From Beaufortia kweichowensis (lineage: Eukaryota; Chordata; Actinopteri; Cypriniformes; Gastromyzontidae), in the NCBI GenBank assembly GCA_019155185.1, contig CM032815.1:2613001-2677000 (forward strand): DNA of 64,000 nt, in the 5' to 3' direction. The position numbers and the translations under genes were made by a program. The notes beneath the pieces were generated by a model that saw nothing but the letters and a program-made list of their open reading frames with translations, was not told the DNA's origin and did not search any database. Below are positions 1 to 35,290 of the stretch, piece by piece; the stretch's first letter is position 1; each line of letters starts with the position of its first letter.

Positions 1-227
1 AGTCCTAATTTCTTTAGGCTTATTGTCCTTCTCTAAGAGTCATAATCCAGTGACTATAAAGAAAGTGATTGGGCTTATCTGTAATATCCTTGAGTCCTGG
101 TAACTATTAGGGTTGCACTGTACAAACCCATTGTTGTATCTCTCTGTTCCAAAGATACTAATCCTGTAAACCTTAATAAATCTTCAGAATTTCCTAAACC
201 ATAATCTGTCTTTGCATCTTTTTGTAG
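1..227 (+). other. cxadr: cxadr intron (partial), upstream of the transmembrane exon
   Basis: Non-coding, AT-rich DNA ending in a pyrimidine-rich acceptor (ctttttgtag, last base 227). I see no Ig-domain exon here, so the extracellular exons of cxadr lie left of the window. Confidence 0.75.
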
Positions 228-366
228 CTCCTAACACAGCAGGCATCATCGCAGGCGCTGTGATCGCTGTTCTGTTGGCTCTCTTACTTCTCGCCCTTAT
301 CCTCTTCTGCTGCTGCCGTGCCCGCCATAAGAAGAAGTACGAGAAGGAGATCGCCTATGAGATCAG
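228..366 (+). CDS. cxadr: cxadr penultimate coding exon: transmembrane helix and membrane-proximal tail
   Basis: The acceptor is tttttgtag|CTCC and the donor is ATCAG|GTACTGA. The exon enters mid-codon with two bases, then reads P-N-T-A-G-I-I-A-G, the hydrophobic helix, FCCC and HKKKYEKEIAYEIR. Reading past the donor gives one Tyr and then a TGA, so an unspliced transcript would end the protein just inside the membrane, without the PDZ ligand. Confidence 0.93.
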
Positions 367-1654
367 GTACTGAACACCACGACTATCTTCTCTTTTGAGG
401 CAACTGTTTAATGTGGGCTAATAAAGTCAGGAAGAAGGCTGTAAAGTGAAAACAAAAGAGTGCTCTTGCCCCAGATGCCTTTTGGTACGCGTCGCTGTCT
501 TTCTGTCTGTATCATTCTGCTTTTCCTCTGTTCATCCAATCACAGGCCTCCCCTGCACTCAACACTATTGGCCAAACAGAGCTGAAGGCCAGCAAAACCA
601 GCTAGTGGTGCCATTTCCCTCTCACCCCTTTTTCTAAACGAAAGGGCTGGTGTAATCAGTTCTGTGCGTTTGTTTGTTCAGTCGATTCCTACTCTGTCAA
701 TGCCTCCTCCCCATCTCCCCCATTCTATTGAAATGGCATTCCTTTCTGTGATGGGGAAGGCCGTGGGTCGGGCCGTCATTGCCCCTAAATTACACCCCTG
801 CACTGGACATTCTTTCTGGAGACCTTGCGCTGCATCACGTAGGCCATGACAAAGAGGATTATCTAAATAAGCCAGCTTCTCTCAGTGACCCCGCTGTCTG
901 TCTCTCTCTTTTCCTGTTTTCTGCTTCATAATGGATTATTGTTGCTGATTACTTGTTCATTTGAAGGATGGGGGTAGAGCGAAACCTGAGGATAGAGACT
1001 TAGCTGCAATTGGAATTTTTGCATTTCTTATTCGGCCAATCTGAGGTCTAAATTCCAAATGAATCTTGACTGTGGTTCCCAGTTCTTGTCTCTGTCAAAG
1101 TTTAATTAGCAAAATTGATTTTCTACAAAAGGCATTTTGTCTAGTTTGATCCTTTTACACTTTTCACTTTATTTATTTTTTGTTCTTTGTTTTTTGAGTT
1201 ATAGCTGCACTCTATGAAAAAGTAGATGTGTTTTCAAATAGTTTTATTTGAGAAAGATTTATTTAAATCCCAAATTTAAAATCCCATTGTGTTATTGCCT
1301 TAAATTTTACTTTAAACGTTGCTTTATAAAAACTTTCCTTAAGAACTTTACTACAAACATTGTTCTTTTCTCTTCCACAGAGAGGATGTACCCCCTCCCA
1401 AAAGCCGTGTTTCTACCGCACGCAGCTTCACCAGTGTGGGTAGCCAGCGTTCCTCTCTGGGCTCCATGTCCCCCTCCAATCTCCACGAGTACGCCAAGCC
1501 ACAGTACGACAAGATACCCGCTGATGAATATGAGAGGCCTCCTAGCCACGCCCCTATTCCCCCACCCAGCAGAATGGCCGGCCCCAACCTCAGTCGCATG
1601 GGGGCCATCCCAGTCATGATTCCCGCCCAGAACAGGGATGGGTCCATTGTGTAG
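228..1654 (+). CDS. cxadr: cxadr, 3' coding part: join(228..366, 1381..1654)
   Basis: Last two coding exons of the Coxsackie and adenovirus receptor homologue, a CTX-family Ig-superfamily adhesion protein of tight junctions and intercalated discs; in mammals it is also a virus attachment receptor. The visible 136 residues hold a short juxtamembrane stretch (PNTAGIIAG), a Leu/Ala/Ile-rich transmembrane helix (about residues 5-29), a Cys triplet (CCC, palmitoylation-type), a basic stop-transfer segment (RARHKKKYEKE) and a tail of about 105 residues. The tail carries family hallmarks: EDVPPPKSR, STARSFTS, SSLGSMSPSNLHEY, a YDKI tyrosine sorting-type motif, PNLSRMGAIPVMIPAQ, and a terminal SIV class I PDZ ligand. 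Human CXADR has about 365 residues, so roughly the last 37% is seen; the Ig domains lie upstream of the window. The exons join in frame (AG|A, Arg). The C terminus matches the SIV-type isoform; I found no exon for a TVV-type isoform. Confidence 0.95.
367..1380 (+). other. cxadr: cxadr last intron
   Basis: A 1014-bp GT-AG intron with acceptor ttctcttccacag. Short open frames inside (for example 446-637 and 664-849) show no family resemblance and no splice context. Nothing else is recognisable. Confidence 0.85.
1381..1654 (+). CDS. cxadr: cxadr terminal coding exon: cytoplasmic tail with PDZ ligand
   Basis: Starts after tcttccacag and ends at TAG 1652-1654. It encodes about 90 residues, beginning EDVPPPKSRVSTARSF and ending QNRDGSIV. 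The YDKI motif resembles the tyrosine-based basolateral sorting signal of mammalian CAR, and SIV fits a class I PDZ ligand for junction scaffolds (MAGI, ZO-1 and similar, known for the family). The strong tail identity separates it from CLMP, ESAM and BT-IgSF. Confidence 0.95.
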
Positions 1655-3106
1655 AGCTAAACTGGTATCAGTCTCAGCGCTGCCATTTTGACTCTCACTA
1701 TTCTTTTCATTGTTCTACTGGAATTTGCAAAAGAACAATGTTTCTGCAGGTTCCGGACTCAACAGTACCATCTAAATTAATACTATTTGACTTCCAGAAC
1801 TTTGTGGAATGGTGATTTTCACCTGCTTCTGTTTTGTTTTGTAAATATTGAAATGCATGAATTTTTTGGAAGACCCGGTCAGCTGTAATATACTAAGGCA
1901 CTTGAATAGTTTGCCTATGAAATGCTCTACAGAGATGAAATGAAATCTAAATATGCTGTAGTACAATTCATAATTCACTATTTTATATAAGAATGTCTAA
2001 GCTGTTATTTGACATTTTTCTGTTAGTCAGTTTGAACAAAATGTTAGCAAAGATTTACTCAAGGGACTATGGAAAATGTTGGTTGGTTGGTTTGGTTTAT
2101 GGATGAGATGGTTTAAAAAAAAGACATAATAGGATTTGATGATTGATGTGGTGTACAGGTATATATGAATGTGAAATTTCTGGAAAAGGAGAATACTGTG
2201 ATTTTAACCTGTTTTGCTCTTTATTTACCATTTGGCTTAGTGAAACTGGACTTTTTGGGGTATTCGAGTGATTGGTTGATTCCTTATGCATAGATTGGCT
2301 CTTGACCCCAAACCTCTGCTGTCTTTCATGCAATTACATGAAAAGGTTTTTAGAAAGAAATGGCTAGGTGGTAAAATACGGTTCAGCTACCTCTGCCCTG
2401 TCCCTGCTTATCACACTGCCCCAGCCAATCATAGATAGTCTCTGATTAAAAAGTCAGATAATACTCTGACTTTAATGCGATCCTAATCTTAAACCTGCAT
2501 TTGCTCTGGCCGTCAGCTCATACCATCTTAAAAGATAAAGATTTGCAATCCAATTGGCAGTTTGAAGTGTTAGTTTGCTGTTTATCTGTTAGATGAAGGT
2601 GATGCATATACTGAAGAAATGAAGGATTAGTTAATATTAATGTTAGCCAGCAAAATAATTTAATTAAATCTGAAGGTCATCCATATATTTTTGTAGTGTA
2701 TCAATTAGATGTAGTTTAAGATGATTTTGATAAGGTCCAATATGATTCCTCCCTGTGAACGCCATCAGTCTCCATATTCATGACTATGTAGAAGAAGCTT
2801 TACAAACATTTTTAGTTATTTTTGTTTGATGTTTTGCAGGGTTATCCCAATGTTCACTGTATGTGCCTTTTTAAGTTTGGGTTTAGTGAAATGGTATCAC
2901 ACAATGTGTGTGTGTTTTAACAGACAACAAGGTAAATAAAACATAAATTCTCAGTTTTGAAGTTATGAATTAGTGACAAGTATTAATTGGTTATGAAACA
3001 TTTAATACCATTTGATTTTAAATAGGCACTGGTAAAATATTACTCAGAAATGTTTTTTTTAAATGGATACGTATTTAACCATTTTTCATCTCAAACTTGT
3101 GGGTTC

Positions 3107-3144
3107 TGTACACACACACCCTCGTGCGAGGGTGTGTGTGTACA
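3107..3144 (+). repeat. Perfect 18-bp inverted repeat (hairpin) in the cxadr 3' UTR
   Basis: The left arm 3107-3124 (tgtacacacacaccctcg) is exactly complementary to the right arm 3127-3144, with a 2-nt TG loop. A CA run and a TG run form much of the stem, capped by a GC-rich CCCTCG/CGAGGG tip. In RNA this would be a very stable stem. Confidence 0.9.
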
Positions 3145-3842
3145 CTGTCAACTATACACTGTCTCTATAAATAAGTCATTGTACACCAATAACAGGCGCT
3201 TCTCTAAACTTCTACTTCTGAGCAGGGTACCTGTTGAACGTGTAAATATATGTAATGTAATTTTGGGTGTGATTGATTTGTTGATTGCATTTGTATTTAC
3301 GGCTGTAATGTGTTAGTCCTTGGGCTGTGAATACGGTGAAGAATGAGAGGGTGATTGGGTTAATCATTCACCATCTGGATAAGGTATTATTAACATTTAT
3401 TATTACACACAAGTTGAAAGCACATGCTCATGTTTTCTCTGGGCTTTTATTTATTAAGACTCTTAAGAACAGAGGTGCTGTTCTGGGATTAGTTCAGCTT
3501 GTTTTAACGTGGAGACTAATGTATAAACATTGCAATCTGATCCTTTATCAGCAAACCTTCACTGGTAACCATGTGAATCAGTTTCCTCGAACTGAATTTT
3601 CTGTTTGAATAAAGCCCATTCTGTATTTCATAACAGATTTTAGGCTGGATCTTTGTACAGTGCCATTTATGATATTGTAAAATTCAACTCTACTTACTAA
3701 TAAGAGACAACCAATGATGTTTATTGTTGCTGTTTTTTTTATGGTGTACTAATATTACATAACCCCTTCCTTTTTTGTTCTGCACATTGTGTAAAAACCT
3801 TATTTTTCTTTATTTTTGTGTGCTGTTTGTGATGTATTTTTA

Positions 3843-3848
3843 AATAAA
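3843..3848 (+). other. cxadr: Poly(A) signal AATAAA (distal, cxadr)
   Basis: Canonical hexamer on the + strand, with cleavage expected about 10-30 nt downstream. Confidence 0.6.
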
Positions 3849-3866
3849 AAGGAAACATCTACAATT

Positions 3867-6133
3867 CCCTACACTTTCTGAGATATTCCCTTGTAACCTC
3901 ACACCTCATTCTCATTCCCTTCTCAACATCCCGCTCTCCGCAGGTTGCCGGCGGTGCTGTCGCTTTTTCGAGTGATTAATTTTAATCTCCCGTTGATTTC
4001 CACCTCTAACTCCAGGTGAGGCTGTTCTCTCACCGCCTAATGACCACGATTAATCAATGACCTGCGAAAGCACCAGCGGCTTCGCTGACCAACAACAACA
4101 GAACCTGAAGCAATGGCAGTTTCTGTTAAAGTTGAAACACTGTATTTAGAGCAGTGCCCTTGAGGATGTTTTATAAAACACGCTCCCTGAATCAGTCATT
4201 GTAGATAACTAATTTGAACAGTGAAATCAGCAATTGTGCCAAGGTTAGAAATTGGTGACAAATGGCATTGTGTAATCTTTATTCGCAATAAGGTCAAATA
4301 ATTGGCAAAGCAAAAATAACAGGTTAGGGTACAGATCACCAGGGCCATAACCATATCTTTCACTATTTAAATAATTGGTGATTAATCACACATTTTTTTA
4401 AACAGAAAATTCTGCATATTTTGTGTTCTGCAGAGTAAAGAAAGTTGCATGTGTTTGGTGATGTGAAGGTGAGTAAATCATAAATGGTATTTGATGATGA
4501 ATTATTTTGCTACGAACGTGTTTAACATGTTGTTTTAATTGTTGATGCTGTTTCGTTATTAACAAAACAACAGAACCGATGCTTTTGCATCCAGATATTA
4601 CAAAGGCAAGGCCTCGGGAAACTACTGTTAACATATATTATGTATGAGAAAGAATAACCACAGCATTTTTTTCACAGGTGCAGTAAGGCAATAAACCAAT
4701 TGTGCATGTAAGTAAACCAATTTTCATGTTGTTTTACCCTCACTAAATAAAGTATGTGAATAACCTATCATTAATTATTCATTATATTGCATTGCATGTT
4801 TTGAGTGCTGGTCAATAACACGATTAGTTGCAATGATGCGGGTGTTTATAGCAATAATAGAATGATCATAATGGTTTGCAGTCTTAAATATAGATCAATG
4901 GTGTTTATAACACATCACAGACCCCACTATGCCATTACAAATTGCTTATTAGAAACAGATAGAGGTTGATTTTAGAAATAACACAGAATAATATAATAAA
5001 GGCCTCTAATCTGAATTTGACATTTTTAAGTAATGTCTGCTGTTTGTGTTATTATTTTAATTTGTTTAGGATTTAAAATTTGAACCTCAGTGAGTGAATA
5101 AAATGTCCCACCTCGCATACACATGTAGATTTATTCTCTCGCTGAAGGTATTAATTGTTTGCATATCATGAGGGGAGCAGCTTGGTGGGAGGATGCTGAT
5201 TGGATGAATCCTTGATGTTTCCTTGGCAACGTTATCAGGTTGTACACAGAGAGTGGATACATGGGAAAGGGAGGATTTATCATGCAAGCATAATGTACCA
5301 AGCCCTGACAACAGGAGCGTCTGGAATGAAGCTGTGGTCTGCTTCATTCACGTCTCCCAATTTGTTTCTATAGAGACAAAAATTATTTTTACACTATTGC
5401 TAAGAAAGGGACCTGCATTGTTTACCATGTCTAGTATGTGACCAAAACTAGCAGATTACAGAAAGTCAAATGTTTGCGGTTAGATTTGTTTTCATATCTG
5501 ACATGGTTTAATTCTTCACCTTCATTCTCAATTACCATCTAAATTCATGCTCTTAAACCCCCCTCGCCTGCTCTCTGGAATGCATCGTGTTTGGGAACCA
5601 GATAACACTCCTTTCTGACTGATATACACAGATACAGGCCTCCAGGGTTCTGTTTGCATGTGCTTCACCTTCAGACAAAGGAATGTGAAGCCGGCTGGGC
5701 AACCTGTCCATATGGTTATAATCAGATCTGTCAAACTTGTAGAACACAGTATTCAAAGTATGTAGTGTGCAGCCAAACCTACTGGCTTTGCAGAATGATT
5801 AATCAGGAATGAGATTTATACAATAATATGATGATGTAAAGCATGGGATTTGATTTATTGGCTAAAATGTCCTGGATTTGTTTTATGCTGATTGTATGTG
5901 TATTTGCAATATTTTGACATCTTTTGATCTCGCCTGCATGCAACTATTGTTTAAAATGCTGTCAATCATCATCCTCTGTAGATGTGTAAATTTCAGAAGG
6001 ATTTCTCTAAAACATGCATACTTTTGTCTTGTGAAAGGAAGAATATGTTGCCTGCTTCTGCATTTCACAGTGGCAGTTCATATTTAGTTAAAAGTGTCTG
6101 AATTGATCCATGACAACTAAATTGTTGTACTTT
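3867..6133. other. Intergenic region, cxadr-auts2 (left part)
   Basis: No gene is supported. 3940-4090 and 5120-5245 have balanced composition with homeodomain-like words (gtgattaattttaatc, cgattaatcaatgacc, ttaattgtttgcat) and look like conserved non-coding sequence. The rest is ordinary AT-rich DNA. Frames of 60-86 codons here lack any family features. Confidence 0.5.
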
Positions 6134-6273
6134 AACCTGTTAACTGTCACTATGTTATTTCCCTTTTCATTTTCATATTTCATAGTTGAATTCTAATCTA
6201 ATCGTTCAAACTATATATTGGTCTAAGACTCGAGAATAAATATTTGACAAATATTCATAACAATAAACATAAA
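6134..6273 (-). repeat. Partial copy of a terminal-inverted-repeat element (copy 1)
   Basis: Starts aacctgttaactgtcac and matches the reverse complement of the right half of the copy at 8838-9147; it shares tatttccct, atatttcatagtt, tctaatc and cataacaataaacata. The copy stops at about 6273, directly beside the fold-back element at 6276. Confidence 0.7.
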
Positions 6274-6275
6274 AA

Positions 6276-6464
6276 AGGTCATTTAAAACCTGTATGACAT
6301 TCTTCTGTAGAACACAAAATATATTCTCAAGAATGTTGGTAACCAAACAACTATGTCCTGAAATGACGTCTATTGTATAAACACAAAATCACTGAGATGT
6401 TTCTCAAAATATTTTCTTTGGCGTTCCACAGAAGAAATAAGTCATACATGTGTTAAATGACCTG
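6276..6464. mobile_element. Fold-back MITE-like element (cyprinid-type)
   Basis: The left arm (aggtcatttaaaacctgtat, then gacattcttctgtagaacac) is repeated in inverse at the right end, where gttccacagaagaaat, gtcatacat and gttaaatgacct appear. Arms of about 65 bp flank a ~55-bp centre. The words 'ttctgtggaacaca' and 'catacaggtttaaatgac' belong to a very common cyprinid palindromic non-autonomous element; this copy is degenerate and lacks the outermost termini. Confidence 0.7.
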
Positions 6465-8837
6465 TTTAATTAAGAATAGTCCTTGATATAATGTCACAGT
6501 TCTTTATTAAGAATAATACTCTAATATTAACTTTAGTTTAGACGTGACTATAAGTTTATAGCATCAGATAAAATAAGTCATGTGTCTGAACCGCCACTAG
6601 ATTCCATTACAGACAATCCACACACAAAAGCTTGTTATCGAGAGGCTTCAAACAGCAGGTAATATGTTTCATTGTGTCTCTTAGAGGGTTGATGCAATGT
6701 TTCGCTTTTCCTCTCCCGTGGCAATATTGGGGTCATCTCCATTACCGGCGTGCTGGTGTCTGCAGTATATCTGAAATATGTGTGCGGTGAGAATTCCCAG
6801 AGGACGACAGAGGTCAGGACTGCTGAATTAGCTGTGTATAGTCATTTCTCACCTCTCACTTTTTCTCTCTTTATGTCTCTATCCTTCTCTATTTTCCCTC
6901 TAGAGATATTTCACACTGGGGGTGAAATCCAGTTAGGCAATTAGGGAGTTTCTGTGTGTGTATTTGTCTCTCTACCTGTCTAAAGAAGACTGCATCTTCC
7001 CTGGGTCCACACATCATGCCCTCTGTAAGTAGTTCTCCGGGGCTCTGTGTATGTGTGATGGGAGATAACTATGGTCTTATCGGGCTTGGGGTCCTGCAGA
7101 GCGTTTGGATGTTGGGATAATGACGCTGAGCGACAAGCTAGGGGTCAGATGGCAGACACTTTAAGAGCCAGGCACTGATAATTGGAAGAAAGGCTCTGTT
7201 GTTGTGACCTGTCTTGGATGGAATGAGCAGATGAAGGGCTTCAGATATTTACAGATATTCACCATCTCTTCGCTGCGCTATAAATATCTATGTGGACAAA
7301 TGGCGAGTTATGGCTCATGTATGGATCAGTTATTATTCTGTCCACACATAAGCAGAAATGATGGGACAAAAAGGCAATGAGATGATTTGATGTTTAAGAA
7401 ACATTTTTGTGGAGCGTAATTGTGAACGAATGAGATTTCAACCAAGGTCATAGTATGAGAGACCCACATGGTTAATGTCACACAGTATCAGTGTCAGTCT
7501 CTTGAACTTGGACTCTTTTTTTTGTAAAATTCTGATACCATTTTAACACAAAAAACAGAAAAAAACAATGTTTACAAATATTTTAGTTATTTAACAGCAG
7601 GGGAAGTCATGCACTTCTAAATATCATTCATTCTGTGGTAAATAGCATGAGACTTGTAAATGCTGAATCTTGTTTGGAGTCGGGCCAGCTGTTTTGTCTT
7701 ATCAGTTTTCGTGGACCACAGAAGAATCTCTGGTTTATTTCAGCCAGTTCACAAGAATCAAGGACACAGTAATAACTGCTGAGGACTTGAGCACTAGTGA
7801 AATTCTTTTGAAGGCTCAGTCTTTATTATTTAATTACTGGGTTTTATTCTGCAGCTACCCAATTGAGTTTTTCATAGAGACTTGCAGAACGTAACAATTA
7901 GAAGTATGTGCAACTGAATATAGATGAGGATTTTGTGTGCCCGAACGTGTTTTTGGATGGATGTTATTATTATTGTCGTCAGGCTTGAAATTCCTAGTAT
8001 TTGTGTCTAATCCTTTCTATAGTGATATGTAATGCAGAAAATACAAAATGTAGTAGATGAAGTTTTAGATTTGGTGATTAGTGAAACCGAAAGAGAGAAT
8101 GTTAAGATCATGTTCAGTGGGTGATTGATAGTTCTTTCATGTGACACTTGGTGCCTGAAACTTTTATTCTATTGTATCTCATGGATAACAACTGCAAACC
8201 TATAAACATGACTGAAATTTATATCGTTATAGATTTTTGTAGTGAAACACACCTACATGTAATTTGATCATAACAGCCAAACACACAATGCTTTGTCTGT
8301 AATTTGATCTTTTCGTGTGTTTTACAGAATTCGACGTCATGATAGTTCCTGTTTTTATCTCTTTAATTTTCTGCTAGCGAGCATCATTCGGTCTTTCTGT
8401 TTGAACATGTTTTTTGCTTGGTTTACATATCTTTCTCTTTGGTTTCATAGGCTATTTTTCCTGTTCAGCAGCATTCATTGTTTGCATGCCTGTGGGTGTT
8501 TTCGTAAACCAGACAGACCAGCTCAACCTTCTCATATGACAGCTGATCCACTGACGTAAGACGTGTGTACCACGCCCTCCGCTGCACCTGTTCCTCCTCT
8601 CACCTGCTCTTTGTGGACTCGTTGAAATGTTCAGATTTAGAGAAGGAGCTTTGCTGCCATCTAGTGGAGGTGAGTTCTTAAAGCAGTCTGGTGAGTTTGC
8701 TTTTTTGAGTACTTAGAATTTCTATCACGTATCAGTAGTTTCCATGGACATCTGTTAAGTCTTTATGCACCTGTGGAAAAAAATTATTGTTGTTTTTTCA
8801 TTAATTGACGTAAATAGAAACATGATTATAACATATA
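6465..8837. other. Intergenic region, cxadr-auts2 (middle part)
   Basis: No gene is supported. 6990-7310 is richer in GC, with ctataaatatctatg, gataatgacgctgag and gataattgg words, and resembles a conserved non-coding block. 7500-8560 is AT-rich and featureless. A CTCF-like word lies at 8654-8667. Confidence 0.5.
8654..8667 (-). promoter_or_regulatory. CTCF-like motif
   Basis: On the - strand this reads CCACTAGATGGCAG, a close match to the vertebrate CTCF core consensus. Occupancy is inferred only. Confidence 0.45.
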
Positions 8838-9147
8838 AACCTGATAACTGTCACTGCAGAAAGTGAGTATACACATGAAAATGTGAATCTGAACTACACT
8901 TTTTTTTCATTTTAAGTTTAACAATTAACATTTTTAAAACATTTTTTATTTTAGGTATTTTTTATAAATTACAGCAATTTAAAAACATTTTGAATTTTTT
9001 TTTGTTTATGTTTATTGTTATGAAAATGTATACCTTTTCCATTTTTAGTTGGTCATAATTAGATTAAAAATGTAACTATGAAATATTAAAGAGAATAGGG
9101 AAATAGCATAGGTGTTCCTCCTGAGGAACGGTGACAGTTAACAGGTT
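8838..9147 (+). mobile_element. Terminal-inverted-repeat MITE-like element (copy 2, apparently full length)
   Basis: 310 bp starting aacctgataactgtcac and ending gtgacagttaacaggtt, so the ends are inverted repeats of about 17 bp with one mismatch. The interior is AT-rich with no open frame, so it is non-autonomous. Partial copies lie at 6134-6273 and 15461-15668. I cannot fix the target-site duplication with certainty. Confidence 0.75.
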
Positions 9148-9914
9148 AAATAACAAAAATGTATTTTAGGAAAATACTTGTTAAGTTTGATTAACAGCTG
9201 TGCTATGTTACGAGCTGTTACGATTGCCTTTAAACTGCTGTGCCGAATTTTGACTCCCTGCCTGATTATGAGTCCCCTCCTTGAAAAATTAATCAGAATC
9301 TGATCAAATTTTATCCTTACTGCAGAAGTCGAACCCCATATCTACTTCCTTTGGATAGTCTGTTTTGTGTAAGTCTGATTTTTATTGATATGAAAACAAC
9401 GAAACAAAGCATCTTTACAGGCCAAAATGTTATGTAACAGTCACTTCTGTAAGTTTTATTCTGACATTTTTGTTGCAACTTTTCCCCACTTTTACATTTT
9501 CATGAAATTATAAAAAAGTCTCCTCCGTATGCTTAATTACGACATTGATAAAAATCTGAAATAGTCTCTTCCGGCTGCTTTTGCCAAAAACACTGGCGCT
9601 TATTAACGTACTGGGATGTGTTATTGACTGGCTATGTTGTGCAATTTTTTTACTTGCTAATTTCCTATTTGCTACTTGGATATTGCAATTAGGATGATTT
9701 AGATTAGATTACGTAATGTCACTATGGCATTACGATTCCATCCATAAATCTATATGTGGTCTCTTGATATGGCTCGCATGTAAATCTGTGTGCTATTTTT
9801 ATGCAATAGTCACTTTTAATGGTTTAAGTATTAAACGTATTATGTTATTAATTTGTGAGCAAAATAAGCTAAAATTTTAGGACATGGACATTATATAACA
9901 AATGATATGACAAT
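9148..9914. other. Intergenic region next to the auts2 3' end
   Basis: AT-rich with no coding signal. The style of 9230-9790 suggests old repeat debris but I cannot assign a family. A minus-strand AATAAA (plus tttatt) at about 9379 could be an alternative distal auts2 poly(A) signal. Confidence 0.35.
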
Positions 9915-11316
9915 GACAATGTTAGTTCACATTTTTTAATAACATGGCACAATTTACATAACACAAGTTTAACTGAGGAGCATGCTGAGTCGCCTCACCC
10001 TTTTTACATGATCTAGAAAGGACTTCATTTTTTTACATACATGATAAACAGCAAAAAAGTTCCTTACAATCTCTTTGCAATACGTATTGACTACCCACTA
10101 CTGCTTCAGTGGACATTTTAATGTTTGATTTTAAGAAAACAAAAGAGAAACTTAAAGGAAAAACACTGCACAACATCTGAATTTCACAGAATTTAAAAGC
10201 GCACAACTAACCCTCCCATGGACTACTAAAATAGATCTCTGCTCATTAAAAACAAACTGTTCATAGCTTACACCTTGCTTTTTCATTTTATAGATACATA
10301 ACACTTTAATACACAATTTGACCAAGTGAGAATTGTCTTGCTTTCCTTACTTAAAACATCACACGCTTGTCTTGTGACATCATTGGGGTCATGATAAGAT
10401 GATATGTTTGCCAAGTCTTTCTATTTAAAATTGTATTGAATTATTAGCAGTATCTATACTTTGTGTTGTTCTGGAAACACTGGTGTATTTGTAAGGATTG
10501 TCGACACAGATTTTTATAGCTTTAAAAACAAATGCATGTTTTTTGAATCAGGATATAGGGAATGTATCAGGCAGATACAGCAACCAGATTAAGTCTCGGT
10601 TATTTAAAAAGCCTTGACTTGGATCGAGCTCAGTCATGTGTAAGTGTTTCTTTAGTCATCGGGAGTATACAAAGAGTGATTTAGGAGAGTAAGAGGGGTT
10701 AGCAGAGAATGGTTGTCCTCTTAGACAGAGAAAGACAGAAGAAGAGTAATATATAAAGAGCCCACGCACAAGTTGCATAGTTGAAAAAAGGGATGTGGTC
10801 TCTTGGGACAATATGATCCTTCAAAACCATTAATATGCAGCATTAAACTCAAACCAGTCTGTGAGAATGTTGATCTCCATTTGATCACTGCCCATTATGT
10901 ACAGCTAGTCAAAGTAAAGCTTTCATAACAACCATTTGCATAATTGTACCTTAATTTTTTTCCTTAAGGAGAGAAACACAGACTATGCACATATCTACAA
11001 GTTTTTCCTTTTTGCAATGTATTGAGGTACCTGTACATTCCAAACTCATCTTTGTTGGGCGTTTTATGGTTAAAGATCTTTGTCCACTTGCTCAAAATCA
11101 GCGTACTGTACATATTTAAGAATACACACCAAAGCAAGAGCAAACCGGATAAAAGATAATGAAAAATCTTAAAATCTGTTCAGTCTTTTATGGTTTGTAC
11201 AAAAACAAAAAACAACACAAAAAAACACACATTTGTACACAGATATGATACAGTCTCAGTCCAGTATCAAGTGCTTTCATTGTCCATCAGACACAAATAA
11301 GAGACACGTGTAAACC
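9915..11316 (-). other. auts2: auts2 3' UTR (extent approximate)
   Basis: Follows the auts2 TGA at 11317-11319. On the - strand candidate poly(A) signals of the ATTAAA type occur at 10305-10310, 10117-10122 and 9935-9940. I chose the last because the sequence between stays unique and UTR-like; the end is uncertain. It contains a Pumilio-type word (TGTAGATA) and a let-7 7mer-A1 type word (TACCTCA). Confidence 0.4.
10992..10999 (-). promoter_or_regulatory. Pumilio-type element in the auts2 3' UTR
   Basis: The minus strand reads TGTAGATA, matching UGUANAUA. A TACCTCA let-7-type seed word lies 24 nt upstream in the transcript (11023-11029). Confidence 0.3.

Positions 11317-35290
<23,974 letters not shown>

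Larger units (their letters stand above)
1655..3866 (+). other. cxadr: cxadr 3' UTR
   Basis: No coding potential follows the stop. Candidate poly(A) signals are AATAAA at 2935-2940, 3608-3613 and 3843-3848. The last is the most convincing, being followed by a GT/CT-rich stretch, and gives a UTR of about 2.2 kb, which suits the long UTR of this gene in other vertebrates. The true cleavage site is inferred. Confidence 0.6.

Noticed and set aside
1248..1619. 123-codon frame overlapping the cxadr terminal exon
   Set aside because: Wrong frame. The cxadr frame from 1381 matches the conserved tail and PDZ ligand.
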